A stretch of DNA of 64,000 bases from Chryseobacterium sp. (GCF_019236175.1 NZ_JAFAJM010000006.1:182158-246157), one strand, 5' to 3'. Numbered from the stretch's first letter, positions 15,934 through 25,409 are shown. The notes: generated from the letters alone by a model not told the origin. Numbers and translations are program-made.

Positions 15934-17667
15934 CTACAACAGTCCTTTTATATGTTTATAGTTGGATTTTACGGTTTCAAAAACTTCCTCCATTTTACCT
16001 CCCAGCATGAGCTGAGCCATAGATTTTGTCATTCCCATGACCTGTTCAAATTCTATCTTTGGCGGAAGAGCCAGTGCATTAGGATTTGTAAAGATATTCA
16101 GAAGATAAGGTCCGTTATGGTCCAGGCATTCTCTGATAGCACTCTCCACTTCTTCCGGCTCGTGAACATTTTTTCCGGGATACCCCATTGCACGGGCTAC
16201 CATAGCAAAATCAGGATTAATCATATCGGTCTCATTATCCGGCATACCCCCTACTTCCATTTCAAGCTTTACCATTCCCAGGGTCCTGTTATTAAACACG
16301 ATCAGTTTTACCGGAAGTTTATACTGAAAAATGGTAGCCATATCACCTAAAAGCATTGATAAACCTCCATCTCCGCACATCGCAATCACCTGTTTTTCAG
16401 GATGTGCCAAAGAGGCTCCTATAGCCATAGGCATCGCATTGGCCATTGATCCGTGATTAAAGGATCCCAGCATTTTTCGCTGTCCGGTTCCGGTAATGAA
16501 TCTTGCTCCCCAGACGCAACACATTCCTGTATCTACAGTGAAAATGGCATCTTTTTCTGCAACCCTGTCTAAAGTATGGGCTACATATTCAGGCTGAATT
16601 GCATTTTCTTTACCCTGATCTTTCACATAGGTAAGCTGATTTTCTTTTACTTTTTCATAAAAAGCCAGCTGCTCATTAAGAAAATGTTCATCTGTTTTTT
16701 CTTTAAGCAACGGGAGGAGCGCCTTAATCGTTTCTTTAACATCTCCCGTCAGCCCAAGTTCCAGTTTTGCTCTTCTGCCTAATCTTTCAGTGCTTTCATC
16801 TATCTGTACAATTTTATTTTTTACCGGCATAAATTTCTGGTAAGGAAAATCTGTTCCCAGCAGGACCACCAGATCCGCTTCATGCATGGCGTGATAAGCT
16901 GACGGGTATCCCAACAGTCCAGTAAGTCCTATTTCATTGGGATTATTGGGCTGGATAGCCATTTTTCCACGAAACGAATATCCTACAGGGGCTTTCAATA
17001 ACCGGGATAATTCCACTACTTCTTTATTGGCTTCTCCTGCACCTATCCCACAGTAAAGGGTTACTTTATTACTTTCATTAATAAGGCCGGCCAGATGCTT
17101 CAGTTCATCATCTGATGGTCTGATGACCGGATTGGTTTTAAATATTTGTGAAGAAGTCGTTGCATCTTCGGCATCAAGCTCCGATACATCGCCCGGAAGT
17201 CCGATCACCGAAACTCCTTTCCTGGATATAGCATGCTGAATAGCGGACTGAACGATCCGCTGTACCTGTTCAGGTCTGGTAATCATCTGATTATAATGGC
17301 TGCAATCGTCAAATAATTTAATGGTATTGGTTTCCTGAAAATAATCCATTCCCATTTCTTCGCTGGGAATCGTAGAAGCAATAACCAGCATTGGAACATG
17401 AGAACGGTGAGCCTCGTATACTCCATTGATCAGGTGTACATGTCCCGGGCCGCAGCTTCCCGCACATACCGCAAGACCGTCCAGTTCAGCCTCGGCCGCA
17501 GCGGCATAAGCCCCCACTTCTTCGTGCCTTACATGAATCCATTGAATACTGCTTTTTTTGACCGCAATATTTAAATGATTAAGACTATCGCCGGTGACTG
17601 CATAAATTCTTTTCACATTGGCTTTTTCGAGCATTTCTACAATTTGCTCTGCTATATTTTTGGCCAT
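15934..17667 (-). CDS. poxB: Thiamine-diphosphate-dependent pyruvate dehydrogenase (quinone), PoxB type
   Basis: A 577-residue peripheral membrane flavoenzyme, predicted to oxidise pyruvate to acetate and CO2 and reduce quinone. ThDP features are clear: the activating Glu in RHEEVGAYAAAA and the GDGGLSMLLGDMATIFQYKLP diphosphate region (GDG...N). The central FAD domain is present (GLTGLLGYPSAYHAM). The C-terminal 30 residues (AQLMLGGKMEEVFETVKSNY) align in type with the E. coli PoxB tail that binds lipid. Other members of the family (acetolactate synthase, oxalyl-CoA decarboxylase) fit less well. It is monocistronic. Confidence 0.88.
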   Translation of the reverse strand: MAKNIAEQIVEMLEKANVKRIYAVTGDSLNHLNIAVKKSSIQWIHVRHEEVGAYAAAAEAELDGLAVCAGSCGPGHVHLINGVYEAHRSHVPMLVIASTIPSEEMGMDYFQETNTIKLFDDCSHYNQMITRPEQVQRIVQSAIQHAISRKGVSVIGLPGDVSELDAEDATTSSQIFKTNPVIRPSDDELKHLAGLINESNKVTLYCGIGAGEANKEVVELSRLLKAPVGYSFRGKMAIQPNNPNEIGLTGLLGYPSAYHAMHEADLVVLLGTDFPYQKFMPVKNKIVQIDESTERLGRRAKLELGLTGDVKETIKALLPLLKEKTDEHFLNEQLAFYEKVKENQLTYVKDQGKENAIQPEYVAHTLDRVAEKDAIFTVDTGMCCVWGARFITGTGQRKMLGSFNHGSMANAMPMAIGASLAHPEKQVIAMCGDGGLSMLLGDMATIFQYKLPVKLIVFNNRTLGMVKLEMEVGGMPDNETDMINPDFAMVARAMGYPGKNVHEPEEVESAIRECLDHNGPYLLNIFTNPNALALPPKIEFEQVMGMTKSMAQLMLGGKMEEVFETVKSNYKHIKGLL

Positions 17668-17807
17668 AATTAATAAGTTTGGTGTTCTATTTTTGTGAAA
17701 GCCGGAAATTTATTTAAAGTCATTCCCAGCTCTATCAAATTTAAATAATTAAATTGAATTTTCTGATGACTTATGCATTAAAAACTGCTTAATTCTGAGG
17801 AGTATAT

Positions 17808-17838
17808 AAAAAAAAGCTCCACAACTGCGGAGCTTTTT
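17808..17838. terminator. Bidirectional terminator after lysA
   Basis: The AGCTCC/GGAGCT stem with an 8-nt loop is flanked by a long A-run and a T-run. It ends lysA on the minus strand. Confidence 0.85.
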
Positions 17839-17861
17839 ATTGTATGTATTATATTATCATT

Positions 17862-19061
17862 TTAGATGACCTCGATCTGATTTCTCAACAAATCTTCAAA
17901 TTCATCTCTTTTACGAATCAGATGTGCTTTCCCGTCTAAGAATAAAACCTCAGCAGGCTTCAGTCTTGAATTAAAGTTCGAACTCATTTCAAAACCATAA
18001 GCTCCCGCATTGTGGAAAGCCAGGATATCTCCTTCTCTTACTTCATGTAATTTTCTGTCCCATGCAAAAGTATCCGTCTCACAAATATTTCCAACCACAG
18101 TGTAGATTCTTTCTGCTCCTTTTGGGTTAGAAAGGTTTTCAATAAGATGGTAAGAATCATAGAACATAGGGCGGATCAGGTGGTTGAACCCTGAATTTAC
18201 TCCCACAAAAACAGTAGCTGTCGTTTGCTTAATCACATTAGCTTTTACCAAAAGATAGCCACTTTTACCCACCAGAAATTTTCCGGGCTCAAACCAAAGT
18301 TCAAATTTTCTTCCTGTGGATTTAGAAAAATCAGCCAACACTTTTTCTACTTTCTTTCCTAATGTTCTAACATCAGTTTCTTCTTCACTGTCCTGATAAG
18401 GAATTTTAAATCCACTACCCATATCCAGGTATTTCAGATTAGGAAAATGCTCAGAAAGATCAAGCATGATATCTAAAGCCTGAAGAAAAACTTCCGGATC
18501 CTTGATCTCACTTCCCGTATGCATGTGAAGCCCCTCAACATTCAGGTTGGTACTCTTCATCACCCTTTCAATATGACGAAGCTGATGAATAGAGATTCCA
18601 AACTTACTGTCGATGTGTCCTGTAGAAATTTTATAGTTTCCTCCGGCAAAAATATGCGGATTGATTCTCACAAAAATCGGGTAGGAATTTCCGTATTTAT
18701 TACCGAATTGCTCAAGAATAGAAATATTATCAATGTTAATATGAACTCCGAAAGCCATTGCTTCCTCTATTTCAGCTAAGTCAACACAATTGGGTGTGAA
18801 CAAAATTTTCTCTTTCGGAAACCCTGCCTTTAGCCCAAGTTTAACTTCATTAATAGATACACAATCCAAAGAAGCACCCAAGTTCTTGACATACTTCAAA
18901 ATGTTGATGTTTGTCAACGCCTTCGCGGCATAGAAAAACTTTGTGTGTTTTAAAAAAGAAGATGTAAGTTTTTCGTATTGAATTTTGATGGACTCAGCAT
19001 CATAAACATACACCGGGGTGCCAAACTCATTGGCAATCTTTAATAATTCTTTTGAATTCAT
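17862..19061 (-). CDS. lysA: Diaminopimelate decarboxylase
   Basis: A PLP enzyme for the last step of lysine synthesis (meso-diaminopimelate to lysine + CO2), cytosolic. The PLP lysine is K47 in FFYAAKALTN. The HTGSEI, DMGSGF and EPGKFLVG motifs follow, and the partner-subunit Cys motif appears as GNICETDTF. At 399 residues it has normal length. It is preceded by a 23-codon lysine-rich ORF and a rho-independent terminator, an arrangement typical of attenuation (described separately). Confidence 0.96.
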   Translation of the reverse strand: MNSKELLKIANEFGTPVYVYDAESIKIQYEKLTSSFLKHTKFFYAAKALTNINILKYVKNLGASLDCVSINEVKLGLKAGFPKEKILFTPNCVDLAEIEEAMAFGVHINIDNISILEQFGNKYGNSYPIFVRINPHIFAGGNYKISTGHIDSKFGISIHQLRHIERVMKSTNLNVEGLHMHTGSEIKDPEVFLQALDIMLDLSEHFPNLKYLDMGSGFKIPYQDSEEETDVRTLGKKVEKVLADFSKSTGRKFELWFEPGKFLVGKSGYLLVKANVIKQTTATVFVGVNSGFNHLIRPMFYDSYHLIENLSNPKGAERIYTVVGNICETDTFAWDRKLHEVREGDILAFHNAGAYGFEMSSNFNSRLKPAEVLFLDGKAHLIRKRDEFEDLLRNQIEVI

Positions 19062-19077
19062 AATTTCATTTTAACAT

Positions 19078-19111
19078 AAAAAAAGGCAGATTCTTACAAG
19101 AAGAGTCTGCC
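19078..19111 (-). terminator. Putative attenuator terminator upstream of lysA
   Basis: On the minus strand GGCAGA..TCTT, loop CTTGT, AAGA..TCTGCC and seven T form a rho-independent terminator with one mismatch. It ends 16 nt before the lysA ATG and follows the short leader ORF, so read-through is needed for lysA expression from the upstream promoter. Confidence 0.8.
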
Positions 19112-19143
19112 ACATTGATTATTTTTTATGCAAGACAACTCTT

Positions 19144-19215
19144 TTAAATATTCCAAACCTTAGAGAACCTTACAGCTCCCTTTTTTCCAGTTTTAATTTG
19201 TTTAAAATTTTGCAT
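19144..19215 (-). CDS. Short lysine-rich ORF, candidate leader peptide of lysA
   Basis: The 23-codon ORF reads MQNFKQIKTGKKG then AVRFSKVWNI and stop, with five Lys codons (positions 5, 8, 11, 12 and 19). It begins 19 nt after a perfect -7 box (TACTTTTG) and is followed after 32 nt by a rho-independent terminator and then lysA. The layout is that of a translational attenuator, but lysine leaders of this type are not something I know from Bacteroidota. It could also be a chance ORF. It resembles no protein family known to me. Confidence 0.5.
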   Translation of the reverse strand: MQNFKQIKTGKKGAVRFSKVWNI

Positions 19216-19234
19216 TGCTTTTACTTATTTTTTA

Positions 19235-19242
19235 CAAAAGTA
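19235..19242 (-). promoter_or_regulatory. -7 box of the lysA leader transcript
   Basis: TACTTTTG on the minus strand is a perfect TAnnTTTG match, 19 nt upstream of the leader ORF ATG. No clear TTTG at -33 is seen. Confidence 0.6.
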
Positions 19243-19322
19243 CTACTTATTTTTTTATTTTAAGAAAATTGCTTTGAAAAGCATCCTTATTTTCTGATCC
19301 CTGTCTCAAAACAGATTTCCCT

Positions 19323-20546
19323 TTATTTCGGTAACGGTAAGGTCTCAAAATCACCGCGAAGCAGCGCCAGTTGCAGTTCATTATTTAAATCTCCTGAAGA
19401 TAAAGGTAAATCAATTTTAAGCTTGGCGAGCTTACTCAGGGTCTGAATCTGAGTAAATAATTCATAAAAACCAAATGAAACCACCTTTCCGTTTTCAATG
19501 ATCAAAAATAATTTTTCACCCAGTTTTCTTCCGGATCCCAGCCAAAGCTCATTTCTTTTTCTGAATTCTATTTTTTGTTTTAATGCGGTACAGTCTTTAA
19601 ATTCTTCCTGGGTTCCTAAAAACTCAACGGCTTTTGTTCCTTGGGTAAAGGATCTGAATTTTAAGATGGGTTTTTCTGTTTTATTGAGTTTATTCTTTTC
19701 AACAATATATTTATCATTTCTGAAATAAAGACCAAACGGCAAAACTTCTTTCTTCTTAGTATTCTTGGAGTTCAGAATTAATTTGGCAATAATATCCGTT
19801 CCGGTAAGTTCAAAATTAATCTGCTCAACCTCTCTCTGGATCTGTTCCCATTTTTTTGATTTAGAATTAAAAACTTTTTTCGAAAACTTATTAATATCCT
19901 GAATGTAATCCGAAAAAATAATTTTCCCCTTATCATCCTGAAAATAAACAAACCCTTTCTCATTGGGCAAATCCTGAGTCAGTTGCTTGATTTTGTTGAT
20001 ATAGGTTTTCGCATTGGTTTCTTCGTGCTGTTTCTGAATGATTTCGTTTCCGGTATCTTTCGAAATTAAAAGTTTAAAAAGCTCTAAAGTAGCTCTGGCA
20101 TCTCCTTCAGCACGGTGATGGTTGGTCAAAGGAATCCCCAGCGACTTTACCAGTTTTCCCAATGAATAACTTACCTCATCAGGAATCAGTTTTTTTGCCA
20201 GAGGAATGGTATCTAAAGTATTGATTGTGAAATCATAACCCAGTCTTTTGAACGACTGACGAAGCATCCTGTAATCAAAATCGATATTATGACCTACCAA
20301 TGTGGTATTTTGAGTAATTTCGATAACCCTGCGGGCAATTTCATGAAACTTCGGGGCAGTTTTAACCATTTTGGGGGTAATGCTCGTTAATTTCTGTACG
20401 AAAGGGGTGATATCACTTTCCGGATTCACCAGCGATATAAACTGGTCAGTAATCTTCTGACCATCATACCTGTAGATGGCAATATCTATAATGCACTCAT
20501 GTCTATAACCTGCACCATTACTTTCTATATCTATAATTGAATACAT
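19323..20546 (-). CDS. DEDDh 3'-5' exonuclease with decayed GIY-YIG domain
   Basis: A 407-residue protein. Residues 1-165 form an epsilon-like DEDDh exonuclease: D6 and E8 in IIDIESNG, Asp in VGHNIDFDYRML and the final H and D in HHRAEGDARAT. Residues about 200-260 align with the GIY-YIG (UvrC-type) nuclease that family relatives carry. Here the motifs have changed (GFVYF and IIFSDYI in place of GVYYI and LIYIGKS), the catalytic Arg position is not Arg, and the late Glu is Asp (TGTDIIAKL). The second domain is therefore probably inactive. The C-terminal 130 residues are retained without the usual Cys cluster. It is monocistronic. Confidence 0.85.
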   Translation of the reverse strand: MYSIIDIESNGAGYRHECIIDIAIYRYDGQKITDQFISLVNPESDITPFVQKLTSITPKMVKTAPKFHEIARRVIEITQNTTLVGHNIDFDYRMLRQSFKRLGYDFTINTLDTIPLAKKLIPDEVSYSLGKLVKSLGIPLTNHHRAEGDARATLELFKLLISKDTGNEIIQKQHEETNAKTYINKIKQLTQDLPNEKGFVYFQDDKGKIIFSDYIQDINKFSKKVFNSKSKKWEQIQREVEQINFELTGTDIIAKLILNSKNTKKKEVLPFGLYFRNDKYIVEKNKLNKTEKPILKFRSFTQGTKAVEFLGTQEEFKDCTALKQKIEFRKRNELWLGSGRKLGEKLFLIIENGKVVSFGFYELFTQIQTLSKLAKLKIDLPLSSGDLNNELQLALLRGDFETLPLPK

Positions 20547-20692
20547 CTGAATTTTTGCTAACCGCTTTTTTAATTTAAATTAATAATCCTCTAAACTGAC
20601 ATTGCCTGATCAGTAAGATAGCCTGCTAAAATAACAAAAAAATATATAAGATTTAACTGACCCCTTTCTAACAGAACGAACCTTCGAATCTA

Positions 20693-22192
20693 TTATCTTT
20701 TCATAAATTTAAACATCTCCCGTAATGCTGTATTAGCTAAACTCTTCATAAGCGGGCTTTTCAATATTTGATCAAACACCGTTGGCTCCTGTTTCGCAGG
20801 TTTTGCACTTGAAGCAGGCCCTGAGTTCTGAACTGCCTGCCCCATTCTGGCACTCAAAATTTCATAGGCAGATTCCCTGTCAATAAACTTTTCGTATTTT
20901 GCAGCTAAAGCAGACTGGGAAGTAAGTTCTGAAATTTCAGCATCACTGAGAACATCCATTCTGGATTCCGGAGAAATAAGATAAGTATGCACCAGTGGTG
21001 TCGGAATTCCTTTTTCGTCCAGAGCCGTTATAAAAGCTTCTCCTATTCCTAAATTCTGAATCAGGCTTGATGCATTATAATATTCTGTAGTCGGGTAGTT
21101 TTCCACCGCTTTAGAGATTTCTTTTTTATCTTTTGCCGTAAACCCCCGGAGTGCATGCTGTATTTTCAATCCTAGCTGAGACAACACATTCTCAGGCACA
21201 TCACCCGGAATCTGAGTAATGAAGTAGATTCCTACCCCTTTTGAGCGGATCAGCTTTACCATCGTTTCAATTTGTGAAAGAAGTACTTTTGATGCTTCAT
21301 CAAAAATCAGGTGAGCCTCATCGATAAATAATACCAGTTTTGGTTTTCCGCTGTCTCCTTCTTCAGGAAACGTCATATAGATTTCTGCAAAAAGAGAAAG
21401 CATAAAACTTGAGAACAACTGCGGTTTATTCTGAATATCATCTACTCTTAAAATATTCACAACTCCTTTTCCGTCTCTTGTTTTCAGTAAATCATTAACT
21501 TCAAAGCTCAGTTCTCCGAAAAAGCCGGAAGCCCCTTGCTGTTCCAGTGCCACAATGGACCTCAGAATAGCCCCCAGAGAAGCCGGTGCTATGGATCCGT
21601 AATTCGCAGCAAGCTCCGCTTTTCCCTGGGCATTATCTGTCACATATTGCAATACTTTCTTTAAATCATTCAGATCAATAAGAGGAAGCCCTTTATCATC
21701 ACAATATTTGAAAACAATAGACATAATGCTCTGCTGAGTATCATTCAGCTGCAGAATTTTACTCAGTAAAACCGGTCCGAATTCTGTAACGGTAGCTCTT
21801 AATTTCACTCCTTTCCCTCCGGAAATACTCATCAGCTCTACCGGAAATCCCTGCGGATTGTAAGGAAGCTGTGTTTTTGCATATCTTTCTTCAATAATGG
21901 CATTCATTTGCCCGGGTTCTGCAATTCCTGAAAAATCGCCTTTAATATCCAGAACAAGAGACGGAATTCCCGCATGAGAAAGCTGCTCTGCAAATACCTG
22001 CAGGGTTTTTGTCTTTCCTGTTCCGGTAGCTCCCGCGATAAGGCCATGACGGTTGATGGTCTTTAAGGGAATCGTTACGTTTACCTCGGGAACCACTTCT
22101 CCATCCAGCATTGCTTTTCCCAAAATAATATGATCTCCTTTCGGAGTATATCTAGCATTTAATTCTTCGATAAATTGTGTTTTGTCTGCCAT
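20693..22192 (-). CDS. HerA-like ATPase (DUF853)
   Basis: A 499-residue P-loop ATPase of the HerA/FtsK superfamily, DUF853 family. Walker A GATGTGKT is at residues 54-61 and Walker B lies in KLVLFIDEAHLIFD. The sensor-like FITQIPGDVPENVLSQLG and the basic C-terminal tail REMFKFMKR are also visible. Family members are predicted DNA-translocating or helicase-like ATPases of unknown specific role. No nurA or other nuclease gene is adjacent, apart from the exonuclease gene 147 bp downstream. It is not part of a recognisable defence cluster. Confidence 0.88.
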   Translation of the reverse strand: MADKTQFIEELNARYTPKGDHIILGKAMLDGEVVPEVNVTIPLKTINRHGLIAGATGTGKTKTLQVFAEQLSHAGIPSLVLDIKGDFSGIAEPGQMNAIIEERYAKTQLPYNPQGFPVELMSISGGKGVKLRATVTEFGPVLLSKILQLNDTQQSIMSIVFKYCDDKGLPLIDLNDLKKVLQYVTDNAQGKAELAANYGSIAPASLGAILRSIVALEQQGASGFFGELSFEVNDLLKTRDGKGVVNILRVDDIQNKPQLFSSFMLSLFAEIYMTFPEEGDSGKPKLVLFIDEAHLIFDEASKVLLSQIETMVKLIRSKGVGIYFITQIPGDVPENVLSQLGLKIQHALRGFTAKDKKEISKAVENYPTTEYYNASSLIQNLGIGEAFITALDEKGIPTPLVHTYLISPESRMDVLSDAEISELTSQSALAAKYEKFIDRESAYEILSARMGQAVQNSGPASSAKPAKQEPTVFDQILKSPLMKSLANTALREMFKFMKR

Positions 22193-22299
22193 CTAATCTC
22201 TTTTTAACTTATAAATATAAAATTTTTTATAAAACATTTCGAACCTAAAGTAATATTATACTATTAAGTTTTTGTTTTTAATCACAGTAAATTAATACT

Positions 22300-22307
22300 T
22301 ACCTTCG
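22300..22307 (+). promoter_or_regulatory. -7-like box before the 353-residue secreted protein
   Basis: TACCTTCG is a one-mismatch version of TAnnTTTG seen at other genes in this window (also at 38381). It lies 27 nt upstream of the ATG at 22335. Confidence 0.45.
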
Positions 22308-22334
22308 GCATTGAAACAATATACGTACCCAAAC

Positions 22335-23396
22335 ATGAATTTATATAAAAAGAATTTTATTATCATCCTATCTTTTTTGTTTTCAGTTCTTTTTTCTCAA
22401 CCAAGAAAACAACCGATCAATTTATCAGTAAAAGGGGATTTCACCCATGAAGCCACTTCAGTTATTTTCCCTCCCGTATGGTCCGGATTCCAGAGAGAAG
22501 CCATCTACTCTTATGATTTAAAAAACAGACACTTAGCGATCTCTTATATTCAGCAAAAAGATAAGAAAACCAAAACTACGCTTACGTTATACATATACCC
22601 CAAAATTTCGATTGATAATCAAAGACTTAGAGATTCGTTCACTTCATACGAATACGCTCTTAACCAGAACTCGGACAAGGGTACAGAGTTAAAGCCTTTA
22701 TTCGGGAGCATTTCCAATGACCAGCTGAAGGTAAATTATATCTATTCTCTGTTTAGCCACTCAATGGGACAGGCAGATTTTTTTAAGGGTGTAAAATATG
22801 TAGAGAAAAATTCGCTCCTTTCCATTTATGAGTGTGGAGGCTGGGATTTTAAAATCAGAGTATCCAGTGATGACATGACAGATGAACAGTTAGCCGGACT
22901 TAAAAATAAGATTGAAAGCTATTTTGGAATTCTGCAAATTGCCTCCAGGAATCCCCTGCCCGTTAGTAAAATACCGGATATCATTCTTTCACCTACGGTA
23001 AAAAGAGATTCCATGATGGCCAATTCGGCAATTGCAGCTGCACAGGCAAAAATATACTGGCTCGGAAAAAACCTGGAACAGAAAGAGCTTTTGACAGGGT
23101 TTAATGACATGAGAATTGATTCCGAAGTATTTGCAATTGAAAAAATGGTGGAATTCTACAAACTCCATGAAAAAGACTGGCCTATGCATGATGACACCAA
23201 AAAATATTTTAATGAGATGGTAAGCATTGTTGACAACGGAAAAATTAAAGATCATATCTATGAAAAGTATAATAAAGTGATCAACTATGAAGAAGGATCT
23301 GCCGCAAGGGATGCTTATCTTAGATTTAAATCAGATCAAAACATTTCAGAAAACACCAACGAAATTTTGTACAAAATTTACTATAGATTAGAATAA
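22335..23396 (+). CDS. Secreted protein of unknown function
   Basis: A 353-residue protein with an N-terminal signal (KKNFIIILSFLFSVLFSQ). The mature protein has no domain I recognise. It mixes beta-rich (TKTTLTLYIYPKISID) and helical segments, with a charged C-terminus (KVINYEEGSAARDAYLRFKS). ATG 22335 is preferred over an in-frame TTG at 22311 because the signal peptide starts there. It is monocistronic with a weak promoter-like box upstream. Confidence 0.7.
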   Translation: MNLYKKNFIIILSFLFSVLFSQPRKQPINLSVKGDFTHEATSVIFPPVWSGFQREAIYSYDLKNRHLAISYIQQKDKKTKTTLTLYIYPKISIDNQRLRDSFTSYEYALNQNSDKGTELKPLFGSISNDQLKVNYIYSLFSHSMGQADFFKGVKYVEKNSLLSIYECGGWDFKIRVSSDDMTDEQLAGLKNKIESYFGILQIASRNPLPVSKIPDIILSPTVKRDSMMANSAIAAAQAKIYWLGKNLEQKELLTGFNDMRIDSEVFAIEKMVEFYKLHEKDWPMHDDTKKYFNEMVSIVDNGKIKDHIYEKYNKVINYEEGSAARDAYLRFKSDQNISENTNEILYKIYYRLE

Positions 23397-23608
23397 ATAA
23401 TCACCTTATAAATCTGGTTTTCATTGAGAAAACATGATAAAAAACAGTATTTATAATTTAACATTATGTAAGGCATTATTTTTGTTGCCAAGAAAGCACT
23501 TCAGGTATTAGTGGTCTGTCTTATTGAAAGAAACTATCAATCGGATTTAACATTTCTTATACATTTCATCTAATACTTTGTATCTTTAACTATTAAATAA
23601 AATATCCA

Positions 23609-25018
23609 ATGAAAGTTGAACAAATATATACAGGTTGTCTGGCTCAGGGTGCCTATTATATTGTATCAGAAAACGAAGCTGCCATTATTGACCCGTTAAG
23701 AGAAGTAAAACCTTATCTTGACCGTCTTGAAAAAGATAATGTCACGTTAAAATATATTTTTGAAACTCACTTCCATGCTGATTTTGTTTCAGGACATCTG
23801 GATCTAAGTGAAAAAACAGGTGCTCCGATTGTATACGGTCCCACGGCCGCTCCGGAATTTGAAGCCATTATCGCGGAAGACCAGCAAATCTTTAAAATTG
23901 GAAATATAAAAATAAAAGTTCTCCATACTCCCGGTCATACCATGGAAAGCAGTACCTATCTTTTGATTGACGAAAACGGGACTGAAACAGCAATCTTTAC
24001 CGGAGACACTTTATTTTTAGGAGACGTGGGAAGACCAGATCTGGCTCAGAAAGCAACAAACCTTACTCAGGAAGATCTTGCCGGAATTTTATACGACAGT
24101 CTTCAAAACAAAATCATGCCTTTAGATGACAGCATTACTGTTTATCCGGCGCATGGTGCGGGTTCTGCCTGTGGAAAAAACATGCAGAAGGAAACCGTAG
24201 ATATTCTGGGGAATCAGAAAAAAACAAATTATGCGCTGAATCAACCCGATAAAGAATCTTTTATCAGAGAGGTACTGGATGGTTTAACGGCCCCACCTAA
24301 ATATTTCGGAATGAATGTAGCATTGAACAAAGGAGGATATGAAAGTCTGGATATTGTGATGAACAAAGGCTTACACCCTGTTGCGGCTGAAGATCTTGAA
24401 GGGCTTATTGAAGAAACAGGAGCTTTGATTTTAGATACCAGAGGTGCAGCAGAATTCCACAAAGGTTTTATTCCTAACTCAATCAATATCGGGCTTAAAG
24501 GAGATTTTGCCCCATGGGTAGGAACTTTGATTGTAGACATCAAACATCCGCTGTTATTAGTAACAGACGAGGGGACTGAAGAAGAGGTAATTACTCGATT
24601 AAGCAGAGTTGGTTTTGACAATGTCATAGGGTATTTAAAAGGAGGCTTTACAGCATGGAAAAATGCAGGTCTGGAAACAGATGAAATTAAAAGAATTACT
24701 CCTGCTGAATTTGCAAAACAGTTTACGCAGGATGCCAAAGTAATTGATGTCAGAAAATTAACAGAATACTCTGCTGAGCATATTGACAACGCATACAACA
24801 AACCACTGGATACCATCAGTGACTGGGCGCGCAGTATTGATGACTCTGAACATTTCTTCCTGCATTGTGCCGGAGGTTACAGAAGTATGATTGCAGCCAG
24901 CATTCTCAACTCGCACGGAATCAGAAATTTCACTGAAATTGAAGGGGGATTTAACGGGATTAAAAAAACCGAAAAATTCCCGACAACAGATTTTGTATGC
25001 CAGTCTAAAACATCATAA
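23609..25018 (+). CDS. MBL-fold persulfide dioxygenase-like hydrolase with two rhodanese domains
   Basis: A 469-residue cytosolic protein. Residues 1-240 are a metallo-beta-lactamase fold of the ETHE1/persulfide dioxygenase type: metal motif HFHADFVSGH (H54-H63), HTPGHT, and Asp in FTGDTLF. Two rhodanese-like domains follow. The first (about 265-350) has TDEGTEE where the active-site Cys loop should be, so it is probably inactive. The second (about 365-460) keeps HCAGGYRS with the catalytic Cys. The gene starts an operon with a rhodanese lipoprotein (1 bp gap) and a thioredoxin, pointing to sulfane-sulfur handling. Confidence 0.9.
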   Translation: MKVEQIYTGCLAQGAYYIVSENEAAIIDPLREVKPYLDRLEKDNVTLKYIFETHFHADFVSGHLDLSEKTGAPIVYGPTAAPEFEAIIAEDQQIFKIGNIKIKVLHTPGHTMESSTYLLIDENGTETAIFTGDTLFLGDVGRPDLAQKATNLTQEDLAGILYDSLQNKIMPLDDSITVYPAHGAGSACGKNMQKETVDILGNQKKTNYALNQPDKESFIREVLDGLTAPPKYFGMNVALNKGGYESLDIVMNKGLHPVAAEDLEGLIEETGALILDTRGAAEFHKGFIPNSINIGLKGDFAPWVGTLIVDIKHPLLLVTDEGTEEEVITRLSRVGFDNVIGYLKGGFTAWKNAGLETDEIKRITPAEFAKQFTQDAKVIDVRKLTEYSAEHIDNAYNKPLDTISDWARSIDDSEHFFLHCAGGYRSMIAASILNSHGIRNFTEIEGGFNGIKKTEKFPTTDFVCQSKTS

Positions 25019-25019
25019 A

Positions 25020-25391
25020 ATGAAGAGTAAATTTTGGGGAATTGTGTTAGCATCATCCTTTATGCTGACTGCCTGCGGAACAAACCATGCAGTCCTTGCA
25101 CCAAAAGGCAATATTAAAGAAGTCGTCAACAGCTCTGATGTAATACTGGTAGATGTAAGAATTCCGGAACAGTATGCTGCCGGAACAGCTAAAAATGCAA
25201 TCAATATTCCTTTGGCAGAAATTCAGAATCATATAGAAACCCTGAAAGGGAAAAAAGTTGTTGTATTTTGCAATAAAGGCATTCAGGCAGATCAGGCGAT
25301 GGAAATCCTATCGAAAAACGGAGTGGACGCTTACGACGGAACAAGCTGGAAGAATGTAAAAGCGATCCAGAATGAAACTGATAAAAAATAA
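25020..25391 (+). CDS. Rhodanese-like lipoprotein
   Basis: A 123-residue protein with a lipoprotein signal (lipobox LTAC, LASSFMLTACGTN) and one rhodanese domain: VDVRIPEQYAAG, AINIPL and the active-site loop VFCNKGIQADQA with Cys. It is predicted to be a periplasmic, membrane-anchored sulfurtransferase. The start at 25020 is set by the signal peptide and by the 1-bp gap to the upstream gene; the frame stays open further upstream inside that gene. It lies 18 bp before the thioredoxin gene. Confidence 0.85.
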   Translation: MKSKFWGIVLASSFMLTACGTNHAVLAPKGNIKEVVNSSDVILVDVRIPEQYAAGTAKNAINIPLAEIQNHIETLKGKKVVVFCNKGIQADQAMEILSKNGVDAYDGTSWKNVKAIQNETDKK

Positions 25392-25409
25392 CAGATTAAG
25401 CTAAAAACT

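Noticed and set aside
20693..22192. HerA-like ATPase as part of a defence system
   Set aside because: No nuclease (SIR2, NurA, DUF4297) gene is adjacent in an operon; DUF853 is widespread as a lone chromosomal gene.
24241..24816. 191-codon minus-strand ORF inside the MBL-rhodanese gene
   Set aside because: It lies antisense within a well-conserved gene; its Ser/Pro-rich composition is that of a shadow frame.
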